From positions 54,037 through 118,036 of the forward strand of contig PYSS01000122.1 in the NCBI GenBank assembly GCA_003049465.1: a stretch of DNA of 64,000 bases, given 5' to 3'. Below, piece after piece: positions 54,211 to 64,000 of the stretch. The number at the start of each line of letters is the position of its first letter. The stretch's first letter is position 1. The stretch comes from Magnaporthiopsis rhizophila. Taxonomy: Eukaryota; Ascomycota; Sordariomycetes; Magnaporthales; Magnaporthaceae. The translations under genes were made by a program, and so were the position numbers. The notes below the pieces were generated by a model. That model was not told the DNA's origin. It was given only the letters and a program-made list of their open reading frames with translations, and made no database searches.

Positions 54211-55732
54211 ATGGCTGGCAAACAGATCCTTCTCGCGGCCGCCCTCCTGCAGGGTGTGCTCTCGGTTCCCTTTGGCAATCTCGAGCAACGCCAATCATGC
54301 GGCAGCCAATGGTAGGTCATCCGGGCCATCCAAATCCCCGCGAAGACCTTATGTTTTTCTTGTCACTGACCACCTCGCTGCTGTGAGCAGGTCGCAATGC
54401 GGCGGTATCGGATGGAAGGGCGCAACGTGCTGCGCCTCCGGGAGCAGCTGCGTGAGGCAGAACGACTATTACTACCAGTGCCTCCCCGGCGCCGGTCCGG
54501 CCCCAACCACCACAACCTCGCAGCCGGCCCCGACGACGTCGACCACGCCCGGCCCGAGCACCAGCACGCAGGGCACAACGACGACGGGCGGCGGCGGCGG
54601 CACCCCGACGACTACGGGTGGTGGCGGCGGCGGGGCGGGCACGACGGCGTCGTTCACGGGCAACCCGTTCCGGGGCGTCAACCTCTGGGCCAACGACTAC
54701 TACGCGTCCGAGATCAGCTCGCTGGCCGTGCCCAGCCTGTCGGGCGCCATGGCGACGGCGGCGGCGGCCGTGGCCAAGGTGCCGTCGTTTGAGTGGCTCG
54801 ACGTCGCGGCAAAGGTGGGCACGCGCATGCCGCACTCGCTCAACGCCATCCGCGCGGCCAACAAGGCGGGCGGCAACTACGCAGCGCAGTTCGTCGTCTA
54901 CGACCTGCCGGACCGCGACTGCGCGGCAAAGGCCAGCAACGGCGAGCTGAGCATCGCCGACGGCGGTGTGGCCAAGTACAAGGCCTACATCGACTCGATC
55001 CGCGCGCAGCTCGTGTCCTTCAGCGACATCCGCACCATCCTCGTCATCGAGCCCGACTCGCTCGCCAACATGGTGACCAACCTCAACGTGCCCAAGTGCG
55101 CAAACGCCCGCGCCGCCTACCTCGAGTGCACCCTCTACGCCGTCAAGCAGCTCAACCTGCCCAACGTGGCCATGTACCTCGACGGCGGGCACGCCGGCTG
55201 GCTCGGCTGGCCCGCCAACCTGCAACCCGCTGCTGACCTGTTCGGCAAGCTGTACAACGACGCGGGAAAGCCGTCGCAGCTGCGGGGGATGGCCACCAAC
55301 GTGGCCAACTACAACGCCTGGAACCTGACCTCGCCGCCGTCGTACACGTCGGGTAACCCAAACTACGACGAGCGCCACTACGTCGAGGCCTTCCGCCCGC
55401 TCCTGGCCGCCAAGGGCTGGGAAGCCCACTTCATCACGGACCAAGGGAGGTCCGGAAAGCAGCCGACGGCCCAGACCGAGTGGGGCCACTGGTGCAACGC
55501 CATGGGCACCGGGTTCGGAAGGCGCCCGACGGCCGACACGGGGCTCGAGGCCCAGGACGCCTTTGTGTGGATCAAGCCGGGAGGCGAGTGCGACGGCACC
55601 AGCGACACGTCGGCCGCGCGATACGACAGCTTTTGCGGCATGAGCGACGCCCTCAAGCCCGCGCCCGAGGCTGGCCAGTGGTTCCAGGCCTACTTTGTGC
55701 AGCTGCTGACCAACGCGAACCCGCCCTTCTAG
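54211..55732 (+). CDS. cel6A: GH6 cellobiohydrolase II with N-terminal CBM1, two exons
   Basis: CDS is join(54211..54311,54391..55732), 480 aa. The 79-bp intron (donor GTAGGT, acceptor GAGCAG) splits the codon for Trp34 within the carbohydrate-binding module. Signal peptide is about 1-18. A CBM1 occupies 30-64, with six cysteines and the aromatic residues W34, W42, Y60-Y62 on its face. A Thr/Ser/Pro linker with two Gly runs spans about 66-121. The GH6 catalytic domain runs from 122. YDLPDRDCAA places the catalytic acid at D210, and VIEPDSLAN places D256, with the same 46-residue spacing as D175 and D221 of the Trichoderma enzyme; KPGGECDGTSD is also present. It is a secreted exo-acting enzyme releasing cellobiose from the non-reducing ends of cellulose. 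Confidence 0.96.
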
Positions 55733-56099
55733 GGGTCTAGTGTCGGTGGATCGGTCATTTGCTTTGTTGAGGTGTTGTGGAGCTTGTAGACGTGGTTGGT
55801 GAGGAGCCGGCTGCTGGGGTTGGTTGCAAGAAAAAGGGCACATAGAGTTTTTGGCATACATCACTCCCAACTTTGGGGCTCTACTCTCTCCCTTTTATAT
55901 CTTTTTCTACGTAAATATTATACATGGCGACCTATTGCACTGCGACGGCATCGGCTCGGTCATATGCCGCATACGCAGTCAATTTCACGCCTGATTGAGA
56001 CACCGCATGATAATAGCTCGAGTTGATACTGTGCAACTACTCTTGCTTGTTCTAGTTCTAAGAGTGTGGGTGATCCTAGGGTATCGTAGCGACAAGGGG
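55733..56099. other. Convergent 3' flank
   Basis: 367 bp between the stop codons of cel6A and the amidase gene. AT-rich stretches at 55890-55925 may hold polyadenylation signals. No gene is seen. Confidence 0.5.
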
Positions 56100-57737
56100 C
56101 TAGGTGTGTCGACCGGGAGGCGCATCCCCGTCCGTAGCGTCGTCGACACTGTCGCTATCAGGCGGGAACTCGAGGGGAAACGCCCTCCGCCAGAGTACCT
56201 TCCCCAGGCCCGGGTCCATGACGACGGCGTAGTGCGTCTCCTCATTACAGATCTCCGGGTTCAGGACCAGCTTGAGCACGTCGTCCGGGCTCACTTCGCG
56301 GCTGCAGTCGTCGTTGTGCACGCCGTCAGCACTACCGGTGCTGCTTTTCCTCCTCCTCCTCGACGCGTGCTCGCTACCGGATTTCGATTTTGCCTTCGCC
56401 TTGAGCCTGCTGGACGCCCGCCCGAGGCGACGCTCCATCCCCCGCGCCCTAATCATGGACATGCCCACGATCGTCTCCATGCCCGCCGCCTCCTCCGCCG
56501 CACCGTGGGCCGCGTGCTCCAGCCGCTGCGGCTCCGCCTCGTCCGCCCTGTCGTGGTTGTAGGTGGCGTGGAACCCGCTCGACGAGTGGAACTGGCCGTG
56601 GCCGTTGTCCTTCTCCAGCGTGCGCCCCTCGTCCGCGGTGCAGAAGATGAGATACGCTGCCGTCGACCGCGTGGCAGGAAGTTGGTTCTTGATATAAGGG
56701 ATGACGGGCGCCGAGACGTCGGGCCTGTTGTGTGTCGTGCCGGGTTTACCCGAGGATTTTTTTCGCATCCACCACCACTTCTTTTGCTGCTTCGCGCCCG
56801 TGTCTGCGCCGCCGGCGTCGCCACCATCAAGCTCCGGGTCGGGCGTCAGGAGCAGCGCGCGCAGAACGCTCGACACGCTCTGGCGGAAGCCAAGTACCAC
56901 CATGATCTGGTGCCAGCGGAAGCCGAAGCGACGACGCCAGGTGGAGCGGTCGTGGTGCGGGCGGAAGTTGAGGCTCATGCTGAGTCCCCGGCGCACGCCC
57001 GTCAAGACGCCCACGTAGCCGAAATAGGTGACGCTGGTCGCCACCACGGGCCCGACGGGCCGCCTGACAAAGTCGAGCTCGACCGTCAGGGCGCGCAGCT
57101 CCTCCATGCCCCAGTCCAGGGTTCGGAAGTGCAGGATCCTGGAGGAGGAGGAGCCATCCTTGGAGCCGGGGCAGACGACGCGCATGCCGCCGCTGGAGCA
57201 GCCGAGGAGCAGGTCCAGGAGCACGTTGAATGCGACCAGCAGGTGCAGCGCGATGCCCGAGGCGGCCGCGATGCCGCGCAGCTCCGCCGTCTCCTCGGCG
57301 CAGTACAGGCGGCGGAGCGCGTGACGCGCCAAGGCGTGCAGGGTCGACACGAGAGGCCTGGGCGTCACGGAGCGGACCAACGAGTCGAACAGATCGGCGA
57401 GGTCCGAGACGGCAACGGCATCGCGCATATGGTCCGCGACGTGCCTGTACCGCTGCTCTGGCTTCTCGCTCAGGTCGATGGTGAAGCGTGGCGGCTGGGC
57501 CGCGTCCTCGTCGCGACTGTGCGTTGGCGGGCGCAGGGTGATGGGCGGGAGGAAGGAGACCCGGTTGTCGTCGACGTCATGGTTCTTCTGGTGGGGCGGC
57601 CGTTGTGATGCGGTTGTGTCGGTGCTGCTGTCTAGGGATTTCACCTCCACGATCTCGAGGCTTGCCGCTGTTGCCGTCGCACCCGTCTGCTGCTTGGACG
57701 TCTCACGCGACCGACGACGAAGGCCGGCCGAATCCAT
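56100..57737 (-). CDS. NAAA/acid-ceramidase-like amidase (Ntn hydrolase)
   Basis: Intronless, 545 aa. PPRFTIDLSEKPEQRYRHV (82-100) resembles the NAAA-beta segment (PF15508) of N-acylethanolamine acid amidase and acid ceramidase. LLLGCSSGGMRVV (177-188) supplies the candidate N-terminal nucleophile C180 after autoproteolysis, and FRTLDWGMEEL (204-214) matches the conserved R-x-x-D-x-G that follows the nucleophile in this Ntn family. Unlike the lysosomal animal enzymes there is no signal peptide: the N-terminus is MDSAGLRRRSRETSK. Two insertions rich in basic or Ser residues (about 325-345 and 455-490) are unusual. It may hydrolyse ceramides or N-acyl lipids; the substrate is inferred from family only. 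The frame is GC-rich, and long antisense frames over it are shadows. Confidence 0.8.
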   Translation of the reverse strand: MDSAGLRRRSRETSKQQTGATATAASLEIVEVKSLDSSTDTTASQRPPHQKNHDVDDNRVSFLPPITLRPPTHSRDEDAAQPPRFTIDLSEKPEQRYRHVADHMRDAVAVSDLADLFDSLVRSVTPRPLVSTLHALARHALRRLYCAEETAELRGIAAASGIALHLLVAFNVLLDLLLGCSSGGMRVVCPGSKDGSSSSRILHFRTLDWGMEELRALTVELDFVRRPVGPVVATSVTYFGYVGVLTGVRRGLSMSLNFRPHHDRSTWRRRFGFRWHQIMVVLGFRQSVSSVLRALLLTPDPELDGGDAGGADTGAKQQKKWWWMRKKSSGKPGTTHNRPDVSAPVIPYIKNQLPATRSTAAYLIFCTADEGRTLEKDNGHGQFHSSSGFHATYNHDRADEAEPQRLEHAAHGAAEEAAGMETIVGMSMIRARGMERRLGRASSRLKAKAKSKSGSEHASRRRRKSSTGSADGVHNDDCSREVSPDDVLKLVLNPEICNEETHYAVVMDPGLGKVLWRRAFPLEFPPDSDSVDDATDGDAPPGRHT

Positions 57738-58785
57738 CTCGATATTTTATGCGGTTGCGTTTTGACTCGGTTCAATCGACGTTTGGGCCAGCAGGAGTCG
57801 CATTCGAGGCTGCCCGATTATCTATAGAGGGCACGCCAAGCCCCGCGCAGGCAAGGCAGCAGCCGGAGATGAGCAAAGGCTGATAATCGGGCAGGGATTT
57901 TAGACGGCTCTAGTCGCGGTGCGCTCGGTATGCAGGGAGGAGGCAAGATAGTGTGGTTTCCGCGAGACGCGGCGGGAGGCAGCCGACGCCCTCAACCCTG
58001 GGCGCCATGAAGTATCTGCAGCCACAAACAGTATTTCATGTCCCACCATCACTGCTCGGACGAAGGACAGTAATAAGGTATGAACTATGATAAGGATGTG
58101 GCAAGCTGTGGAAAGGCTCAAGCTGGGTTGTTTGGGGAAGGTTATCAGTTTGCTGTTGAGGTGATGCACAGCATCGCACAACAGGCGGCGGCGACTTGAG
58201 ACCGCCGACCAGCCCTACCGGTCCGGCATGGAGGTGCCCGCGCCACAGCCCAGGGCGGGGGCTCCCTGGAACGACTGCCCTGTGCTGTCGCTGTCCGAAC
58301 ATCGAAAACGCCCTAGCGACCCAGAAATGCAACCACCTTCCAGCCGTCATCGCGCAAGGTCAACGCCCACCTTGACAACATTTTGGCCATGCATCAGCGA
58401 GCCACCTTCTGGCGGCCAAGCCATTGCTAGCAGTATGCGAGCATGCGCTCATTCGCTCCCTATGACCATGGTGCAATGCTGGCCTCCTGGCTACGTCTCG
58501 ACAGCCCCAACGCGACGACCTCCTAAGGGTTATCTGTCGCACCTGGATGACCCTATTACAGCTTAACAACCGCGAGCACGATATTTCACAGAATCATAGG
58601 TTTCGAATCCTCCCTCCTCCCGCAACCCTGCAACCTCTACTGCTCCTCTCTCCGTACGCTCCGACTGGGTTAACAAACAGCCCATACCGGTCATTCCATG
58701 CAAGCCTCGAACGTCACAAGCCTGCATACGAAAAACTCTACCACGAAAGACAAAGCTTGGGATTTGCTTGGATGAGTCATTCTCG
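57738..58785. other. 1-kb intergenic region
   Basis: Upstream region of the amidase gene and downstream region of the Zn2Cys6 gene. No supported gene; short frames on both strands overlap. Confidence 0.5.
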
Positions 58786-61218
58786 CTACGTACCCCTGTC
58801 GTACTGGCCGAGGTCCGACAGCGGCAGGTCGCCGGCTGGAAAAATGTCAAAGTGACCCTCTCCTCCTCCGAACTCGGGTATGAATTCCAGCAGGGTGGTC
58901 GGACCACCATCGCTGCCCCAAAACGGGGACGAAAAGTTGTCGTGACCTTGTTGGTGGTGGTGGTGGTCTGCTGGTGGACCAGTGCTTGGTGGTGCACGCA
59001 ACATGGATTCTGATGGCCCGGACGACGGTGGAGTCGGGTCGGCCTCTTCCCGCCACGGGGCTGCCGTCGTGGATGACGACGGCTGCCGGGGACCATCCCG
59101 CTGCTGCTGTGCTGTCGAGGGCCCAGAAGCAGCAACGGGTCCGAGAAGCACCTTTCCAAAGTAGGGAATCCGGATCTCCTGGGCTTGGACCGGCTGCCCT
59201 GCTCCGTAGAGGAGCTGGAGGATCTTGAGACACTGCCCCGGAAGGCGATTCGTGTGTAATTCTTCTTCACCATCCTCCGGGCCCACTGCCTCGCGCTCCA
59301 GCCTGATAAACATAGCCAATGCGCCGGCCATCGCGTCTTCTCTTCCGCATTCATCCTCTTGGACCCTCGCCACCGCCGGCGCGCTATGTTGACTATTGGT
59401 TGTTGTTGTTGCCGAGAAAGACTCATAGATAGCCAACACAACGGCCGCGGTGAAGGCGACAAAATCGGACGTGATGCTCTCAAATGCCGGGCTCGGCCCT
59501 CTCCTGAGGGGCAAGTACCTCTGGAGAAGGTTCGATGCCGCAGCGGCACATTCTGCAGAGGAGGCTGGGTCGGCGGCCGCTAGGGCTGGCAGGTGAATGT
59601 ACATTGCCGTGTGAAAGTAGAAGACCTGCAGGAGGAGGGTTGCGACGGCCGAGTCCAGTGTCAGGCCCGGCCCCGCCATAAGGCGGGCAGGCACATGCCA
59701 CCATCCGTCGGGCGGCACTTCTCTCAACTCCCGCAGCGTCTGCGAGAGCGAATCTTCCGTGCCCGTGCTCCCAGGTTGCTTGCTGCCACCCGCCGACCAA
59801 AAGGCATTTCGATCGATGACCTTGCCCGCCAGGAGTGTGCACTTGCGGATAAAGTGCTCCAGCCAGGCGCCACCGCCATCATCCCGTGCCTTCCCAGATG
59901 AGGATGGCGGCAGAGCCAAATTCAAGTCGCCGTGATAGGGGTTGTGGAACCCGCGGGGGAGGCCGAGAACGAGGCTGGCGAAGAGATCGCCGTGGTAGAC
60001 GGCGTGCCAGAGGCGCGTGTGCGGGTGCGATGGGGGCGAAGTCGCAGATAACTGATGAAGACCCTGCATTTGGATAATACCACCCCCATGTGTAAGTTGG
60101 TCGAGTGTTCGTTGCCACGGACACCACGACCGATGTTTGAATCTGCCACCACCATAATCATCACTCACCATCATCTGCGCAATACCAAGTCCCTTGCGCC
60201 AAAGATACCACGCCCGCCTTGGCATGCCGGAATCCATATAGCAGTAGGCTAGTAGAACCAGGCACTCTAGCCCTTGACTAGTAGCAGCATAAGCCATGTC
60301 TGACAGCACAAGGCTTTCGACCTCGCCGTAGATCTTGGCGGTATTCGTGATGCGGCTGCTGCTGGTGCTGCCGCTCCCGGACTGCAAGCTCCGCGCATAG
60401 GCGACGGCCAAGGTGCCCAGCACGGCCGGGCCGGCGACGCCCGTGTACGCGCGGGCGGCGAAGGCCTCGAGCGGCTCCAGCGGGTCCGCCGATTCGCCGC
60501 TCCCGGCCTGCTGCGCTTGCGAGGGGTCGATGGTCTGCATCTTAAGGCGGAAGCTCCGCCACCAGCAGGCGCCGCCCCCGGCAGTCGGTAGTGCGGCGAG
60601 GACCTCGTCGTAGCTCGGCATGATGGACCGGAGGGTCCGGCATTGATCGGCGGCGGCGGCGGCGGGAGCCGCTGCTGCACGGCCGCCGCCGAGAGGAGGT
60701 GGCGGCCGCTCGTCGTTGCATCCTTCATTGCCAGGGCTGCTGGCACAGGCGCCCGCGGTGCGCATCGCCGATATCAGGGGCGCGTCGAGGACGGTATCAT
60801 GACGGCGGTTGCTGGACAGCCCGCTGCCAGGATGAACCGGGGCAATATTGAAATCGGCGAGTGGAGATTCTTGGGATGGCTGTCGCTGCTGGCTGGTATG
60901 CGGCAGCTCTCTCCTTGCGGAGGCGGCCGGACCTCCCTGGGAAGCAAAGCCTGTCCCATTTGCTGCAAAATCCCTCTGGTCGATGCATACTGACCCTCTT
61001 GCCTGGCAGGCACGGCAATCTTGATTCGACGGAACGAACACGCACCGAATCCTCTTCCGCCGACCTTGGTCCGGTTGCACTCAATCGGTCAGTGTTCCAG
61101 TCGCGTCACGATCCCAGACGAACAGCGGCCCAGCGACGGACGAAAGGGCCTTGCAGAGTGCGGACGAACATTCGGTGCAGCTGAAGGTTCCTTTACGCAT
61201 GCGCCTCCTATCCATCAT
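58786..61218 (-). CDS. Zn2Cys6 fungal transcription factor, three exons
   Basis: CDS is complement(join(58786..60063,60169..61064,61170..61218)), 740 aa. Exon 1 (MMDRRRMRKGTFSCTE plus one base) and exon 2 combine to give a perfect binuclear cluster: C14, C17, C24, C33, C36, C43, spacing CX2CX6CX8CX2CX6C. The first intron (105 bp, donor GTTCGT, acceptor CCAAG, branch CTGAC) is set by this motif. The second (105 bp, donor GTGAGT, acceptor ATGCAG) gives AQMMGLHQLS, typical of the middle homology region (PF04082) at about 230-480, including HTRLWHAVYHGDLFASLVLGLPRGF. The second intron has no stop and is a multiple of three. The gene is divergent from a short-chain dehydrogenase with a shared 515-bp promoter holding CGG-containing repeats, so a pathway-specific regulator is likely. 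Confidence 0.85.
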
Positions 61219-61478
61219 CTTCTCCGCGTGCTCTCTACTGCTTGCGGCGCAGTCGGCGGGCGGCTTGTTTCTTTCTTGGTACGCTCCTAAGGGAGCGCGG
61301 GCGGAGGGCGGACGAAAAACGGACCAAGACGGACGAAAGACGCAGCTGGTGGGCCTGACTCAGCGCCCAACCTACCGGACGAACCGTAACTAGCCTCCCG
61401 GGCGCGGCTAGCGGGTATGCCCGGGGGGTTGCCACATCACAAGTTCGCTGCGTTCGTCCGTTGACGCCGTTTCGTCCG
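61137..61478. promoter_or_regulatory. Cluster of seven CGGACGAA elements (candidate operator array)
   Basis: CGGACGAA occurs on the plus strand at 61137, 61161, 61309, 61330 and 61376, and as TTCGTCCG at 61453 and 61471 (start positions). The 61309-61340 copies form a tandem with a related CGGACCAAG between them, at 10-11-bp spacing. CGGACA repeats follow at about 61490-61502. Zn2Cys6 proteins recognise CGG triplets, and this array lies in and upstream of the first intron of a Zn2Cys6 gene and in its divergent promoter. Binding by that protein is inferred. Confidence 0.6.
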
Positions 61479-61578
61479 CGCGCCCGGAGCGGACAGACCG
61501 GACAGCATCCACGATGACTGTCAAGGTGTTGTGCCTATACCGCAAAGCTTTCCAAAATGATCCGCGATCTCGGTTGTG

Positions 61579-61587
61579 TATATAAAG
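61579..61587 (+). promoter_or_regulatory. TATA box of the short-chain dehydrogenase gene
   Basis: TATATAAAG, a strong consensus, 147 nt upstream of the ATG at 61734. Confidence 0.7.
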
Positions 61588-61733
61588 ACGCCGGGCAAGG
61601 CGTTTGGAGATGTTCTTTTTCTCACGTTCGACTTCAATCTCCAGCATCATCCAACCAAGATCCCGAGCCCTTTAACATTAAGATTCCGCCATAATACATA
61701 TCATCCAAAACCACGTAAGAGCAACATCAAACA

Positions 61734-62720
61734 ATGGCTCCCCTCGTCTGGCTAGTCACCGGTGCCACCTCGGGCATCGGACTGGCGCTCATCTCCGAGA
61801 TCACCGCCCGCGGCGACAAGGTCATCGCCGCCGGCCGCGGGGTCCAGCAGCGCCTCGGCTACCTTAAGACCGACGCCGGTGATGTGGCGCTGCTCGAGCT
61901 CGACATCACGGCCGACCAGACCGCCATCTCGGCCGCCGTCGCGGAGGCCTGGGCCATCTTTGGCGGCGTCGACGTGCTGGTCAACAACGCGGGCATGTCG
62001 GCCCTGAAGGCGGCCGAGGAGGCCACTGCCGACTTTGTCGACAACATGTTCCAGGTCAACCTCTTTGGCCACATGCGCGTCGTCCAGGCCGCCCTCTCGC
62101 TGTTCCGCGCCGCCCGTGCCGTTGACGGCTTCGCTCCGGAGAAGACGTGGGGACGCATCGCTTTCACGTCGTCCAGCATCCTGTGGGCTCCCCTGCCCTT
62201 CATGTCGCACTACGCCGCCTCCAAGGCGGGGCTGAGCGCCTACGTCGAAGCGCTGCACAAGGAGGTGCGGCCCCTGGGGATCCGCTGCGTCGCCATCGAG
62301 TGCGGCGGCTTCCCGACCAGCCTCGGCCAGCCGCGCGAGGGCGGGGCCGGCGGCGCTCAGGAGTCGTTTGGCGCCGGCGGCCCGGCGGCAGTCGAGGCGT
62401 ACGGCCCGCTGTTCGGCGTGCTCATGTCCAAGTTCGCTACCAACCCCATGGCGCACATGCCGGGGGACGTGGCCAAGGCGGCCGCCCGCATCGTCGACGT
62501 GGTTAGGCGCGAGGGCATGGCGGCGGGTAAGCCCTGGGCGGTGCGTGTGGCGCTCGGGTCCGACGGCATGGGGTCGGCCAAGCAGCGTTGCGAGCAGCAG
62601 CTGGAGCTCCTGGAGCGCTGGAGAGACCTGAGCTTGAGCACCGACCGGGAGGAGGGTGATGGGGAGTCGCTGGCTCTCAAGGAGATGTTTGAGTTTAGCG
62701 ATGTGTTGGAGGAGGACTAA
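61734..62720 (+). CDS. Classical short-chain dehydrogenase/reductase
   Basis: Intronless, 328 aa, Rossmann-fold SDR. The cofactor-binding motif TGATSGIG is at 9-16, NNAG at 84-87, a catalytic serine in FTSSSILW (145-152), and YAASK gives the catalytic Tyr160 and Lys164. The length is slightly above the 250-residue core, with a C-terminal extension (about 195-328) that includes a Gly/Ala-rich loop. There is no targeting signal, so it is probably cytosolic. The sequence is like fungal SDRs of the oxidoreductase type acting on small carbonyl or hydroxyl substrates; NAD versus NADP and substrate cannot be set. It is divergent from a Zn2Cys6 regulator with a strong TATA box and the shared CGGACGAA array, suggesting it is that regulator's target. 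Confidence 0.9.
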   Translation: MAPLVWLVTGATSGIGLALISEITARGDKVIAAGRGVQQRLGYLKTDAGDVALLELDITADQTAISAAVAEAWAIFGGVDVLVNNAGMSALKAAEEATADFVDNMFQVNLFGHMRVVQAALSLFRAARAVDGFAPEKTWGRIAFTSSSILWAPLPFMSHYAASKAGLSAYVEALHKEVRPLGIRCVAIECGGFPTSLGQPREGGAGGAQESFGAGGPAAVEAYGPLFGVLMSKFATNPMAHMPGDVAKAAARIVDVVRREGMAAGKPWAVRVALGSDGMGSAKQRCEQQLELLERWRDLSLSTDREEGDGESLALKEMFEFSDVLEED

Positions 62721-63937
62721 TTAAATAGCAGCCACATATTTCCATGGGATGTAGACTTTAGAGCAGATCCTGGTGTTGCTGACGCTGGGGCGTGCGCCGA
62801 AACCAACCCGGTCAAAAAGCTCTCATTCCGATTCCCATCTTGTCCACAACAGTCTATGCCCATCCAAGAGGCCACCGTGATGATGTGGTTCTCCTTTATC
62901 CATTGTCAGGATCGATGGCCGATGGTTCCGGCTCGTACTCGATCAAGGTCCCTGTCGCCCCGAGTGACAGCAGAAGCCTGCTGATGCGACTGAAATTGTT
63001 CCGTCTTCGCGACCAGAGGGATTATTTAATGGAAGATCGTGGGGCCTGGAGGACCCACGAGACTGAGAGAAATGCAGTAAGATCCGAAGAGGCTCCCTCC
63101 TGTTCCCCATCGCGGTATACGGACAATCGAGTGACTTTGCTTTGCCACTCTTATCCCAAGTACTGTCTGCAACGGGAGGTGTTCATGACGGCATCCCAGG
63201 GTAAATACTGCTGGTGCCGCGCCACGGACCGACACCCATTGCAGCAGGGGAAGCAAAGGAAGGTGGGTTGGCTGTGCTCTTGGCTGTACTCCGGGCAGAT
63301 ATTCGTCAGAAAGCAGTTGGCGACTAGACCGGGGTGGTTGGGCTTTCCTTCTCTCGCCTGTCCTTCTGCAAACAGGCTGGTCTCGGTACTGCGAACAGCC
63401 GCAAACACAATATTTGGTACGTGCTGTGTCCGGGCAACGGTACGGAAAAAGGAGAAGAAAAAGGAGAAGAAAAAGGAGAAGAAAAAGGAGAAGAAAAAGG
63501 AGAAGAAAAAGGAGAAGAAAAAGGAGAAGAAAAAGGAAACGAGAGATGCGAGCCCGAGTGTTGTCGGTCAGATCTTGTGTGATGCGGCCTTTAACCTACC
63601 TCCACGCCGCCTCGGTTCGGACGTCCCAGTCCTCTACCTTCCTATTGTCAAATCCCTCTGTTTTTGCTGTCAGTGCAAGCAGCACCACGAGACTCAGATT
63701 TCATTGGTCTAAGGAGAGAAATGCAGAACGAGAGCAAAACAAACGAATTTCAAGCCTGCCTTTCTCCTCGGCCTAACCTCCGCGCAGTCGCCCTAACGCG
63801 TATCTTACAAGCAGTTGGGAACCGGAAATGGAAGAGAAGAAAACCCTGAAAAGCAAAAAAAGGAAGCACAACGACCAAAAAAAAAGCAACTACCAATCAT
63901 CTTTCCCCCCCGCCTGCTTCGCCAGCCTCAGCCTGAC
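62721..63937. other. 3' flank of the SDR gene with a 12-bp purine repeat
   Basis: No supported gene. The plus-strand frame 62792-63712 runs through the simple repeat at 63444-63540, has no domain, and I regard it as chance. Confidence 0.5.
63444..63540. repeat. Tandem repeat, 12-bp purine unit GAGAAGAAAAAG
   Basis: About eight nearly perfect copies of GAGAAGAAAAAG. A run of multiples of three keeps every frame open, which explains the Lys/Glu repeats seen in translation. Confidence 0.9.
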
Positions 63938-63947
63938 ATGAGAAAGC

Positions 63948-64000
63948 ATGACCTTCTTTACAAGCCGCTTCGTCGTTCGTCAGTTGCCCTGCTCTCTCAA
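63948..64000 (+). CDS. Possible 5' end of a gene cut by the right edge
   Basis: After a pyrimidine-rich leader-like stretch (63900-63935), an ATG at 63948 opens MTFFTSRFVVRQLPCSL to the window end. Basic and hydroxylated residues without acids resemble a mitochondrial presequence. A second ATG at 63938 opens another frame (MRKHDLLYKPLRR). Only 53 bases are visible, so this is a weak call. Confidence 0.22.
   Translation, partial: MTFFTSRFVVRQLPCSL

Noticed and set aside
54317..55870. 517-codon minus-strand frame opposite cel6A
   Set aside because: Antisense shadow of a GC-rich coding region; translation is Arg/Gly/Val-rich with no domain, and the plus strand is a clear GH6 gene.
55995..57608. 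537-codon plus-strand frame opposite the amidase gene
   Set aside because: Antisense shadow; low-complexity Arg/Ala/Val composition, and the minus strand carries family motifs.
62792..63712. 306-codon plus-strand frame after the SDR gene
   Set aside because: Kept open largely by a 12-bp repeat; no domain, and the Lys/Glu run is repeat-encoded.

Overview
The window is nuclear DNA of a filamentous ascomycete, most likely a Sordariomycete. This rests on GC-rich genes with short GT-AG introns and CTAAC-type branch sites, a HET-domain (vegetative incompatibility) gene, a CBM1-bearing GH6 cellobiohydrolase, fungal Zn2Cys6 and AP-2 genes, and a 15-kb AT-rich block whose transition-type decay is the signature of repeat-induced point mutation (RIP). 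The species cannot be fixed from sequence alone.

Layout. 1-1899: HET-domain gene on the minus strand, running off the left edge. 1962-2328: intact solo LTR with a GCGAT target duplication, 62 bp upstream of the HET start codon and pointing into it. 2385-17483: a Ty3/gypsy chromovirus (312/311-bp LTRs, TATAT target duplication) interrupted by a second, nested chromovirus at 3985-11182 (453-bp LTRs, CAGCA target duplication). Both are RIP-dead. The inner one also carries an antisense Cys-rich/coiled-coil reading frame. 18000-19446: App1-type phosphatidate phosphatase. A 4.8-kb gene-free stretch follows. 24257-25892: BAR-domain protein. 26961-28379: cyclin Ccl1 (TFIIH kinase cyclin). 29600-32858: large ubiquitin-conjugating enzyme with Cys pairs. 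37089-40205: secreted GH127 beta-L-arabinofuranosidase with a LamG insert. 42921-45220: L-amino-acid oxidase. 45555-46947: AP-2 mu subunit. 48829-50535: bestrophin-like channel. 51242-52951: phospholipase D-like protein. 54211-55732: GH6 cellobiohydrolase. 56100-57737: NAAA/acid-ceramidase-like amidase. 58786-61218: Zn2Cys6 transcription factor, divergent from 61734-62720, a short-chain dehydrogenase. A possible further gene starts at the right edge.

Functionally the window mixes housekeeping membrane and transcription genes (App1, BAR, Ccl1, AP-2 mu, E2) with accessory genes for plant-wall breakdown and nitrogen scavenging (Cel6A, GH127, L-amino-acid oxidase) and non-self recognition (HET). 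App1, the BAR protein and AP-2 mu are all endocytosis or actin-patch related families, but they are not adjacent and may be together by chance. The most notable non-standard signals are: seven copies of an 8-bp CGG-containing element between the transcription factor and the dehydrogenase; RIP footprints that respect the nested insertion boundaries; the antisense ORF in the inner retroelement; the LTR placed as a possible promoter of the HET gene; and an in-frame extension beyond the E2 stop codon.

Exon structures were deduced by hand from splice consensus, reading phase and family knowledge; no alignment or search was run.
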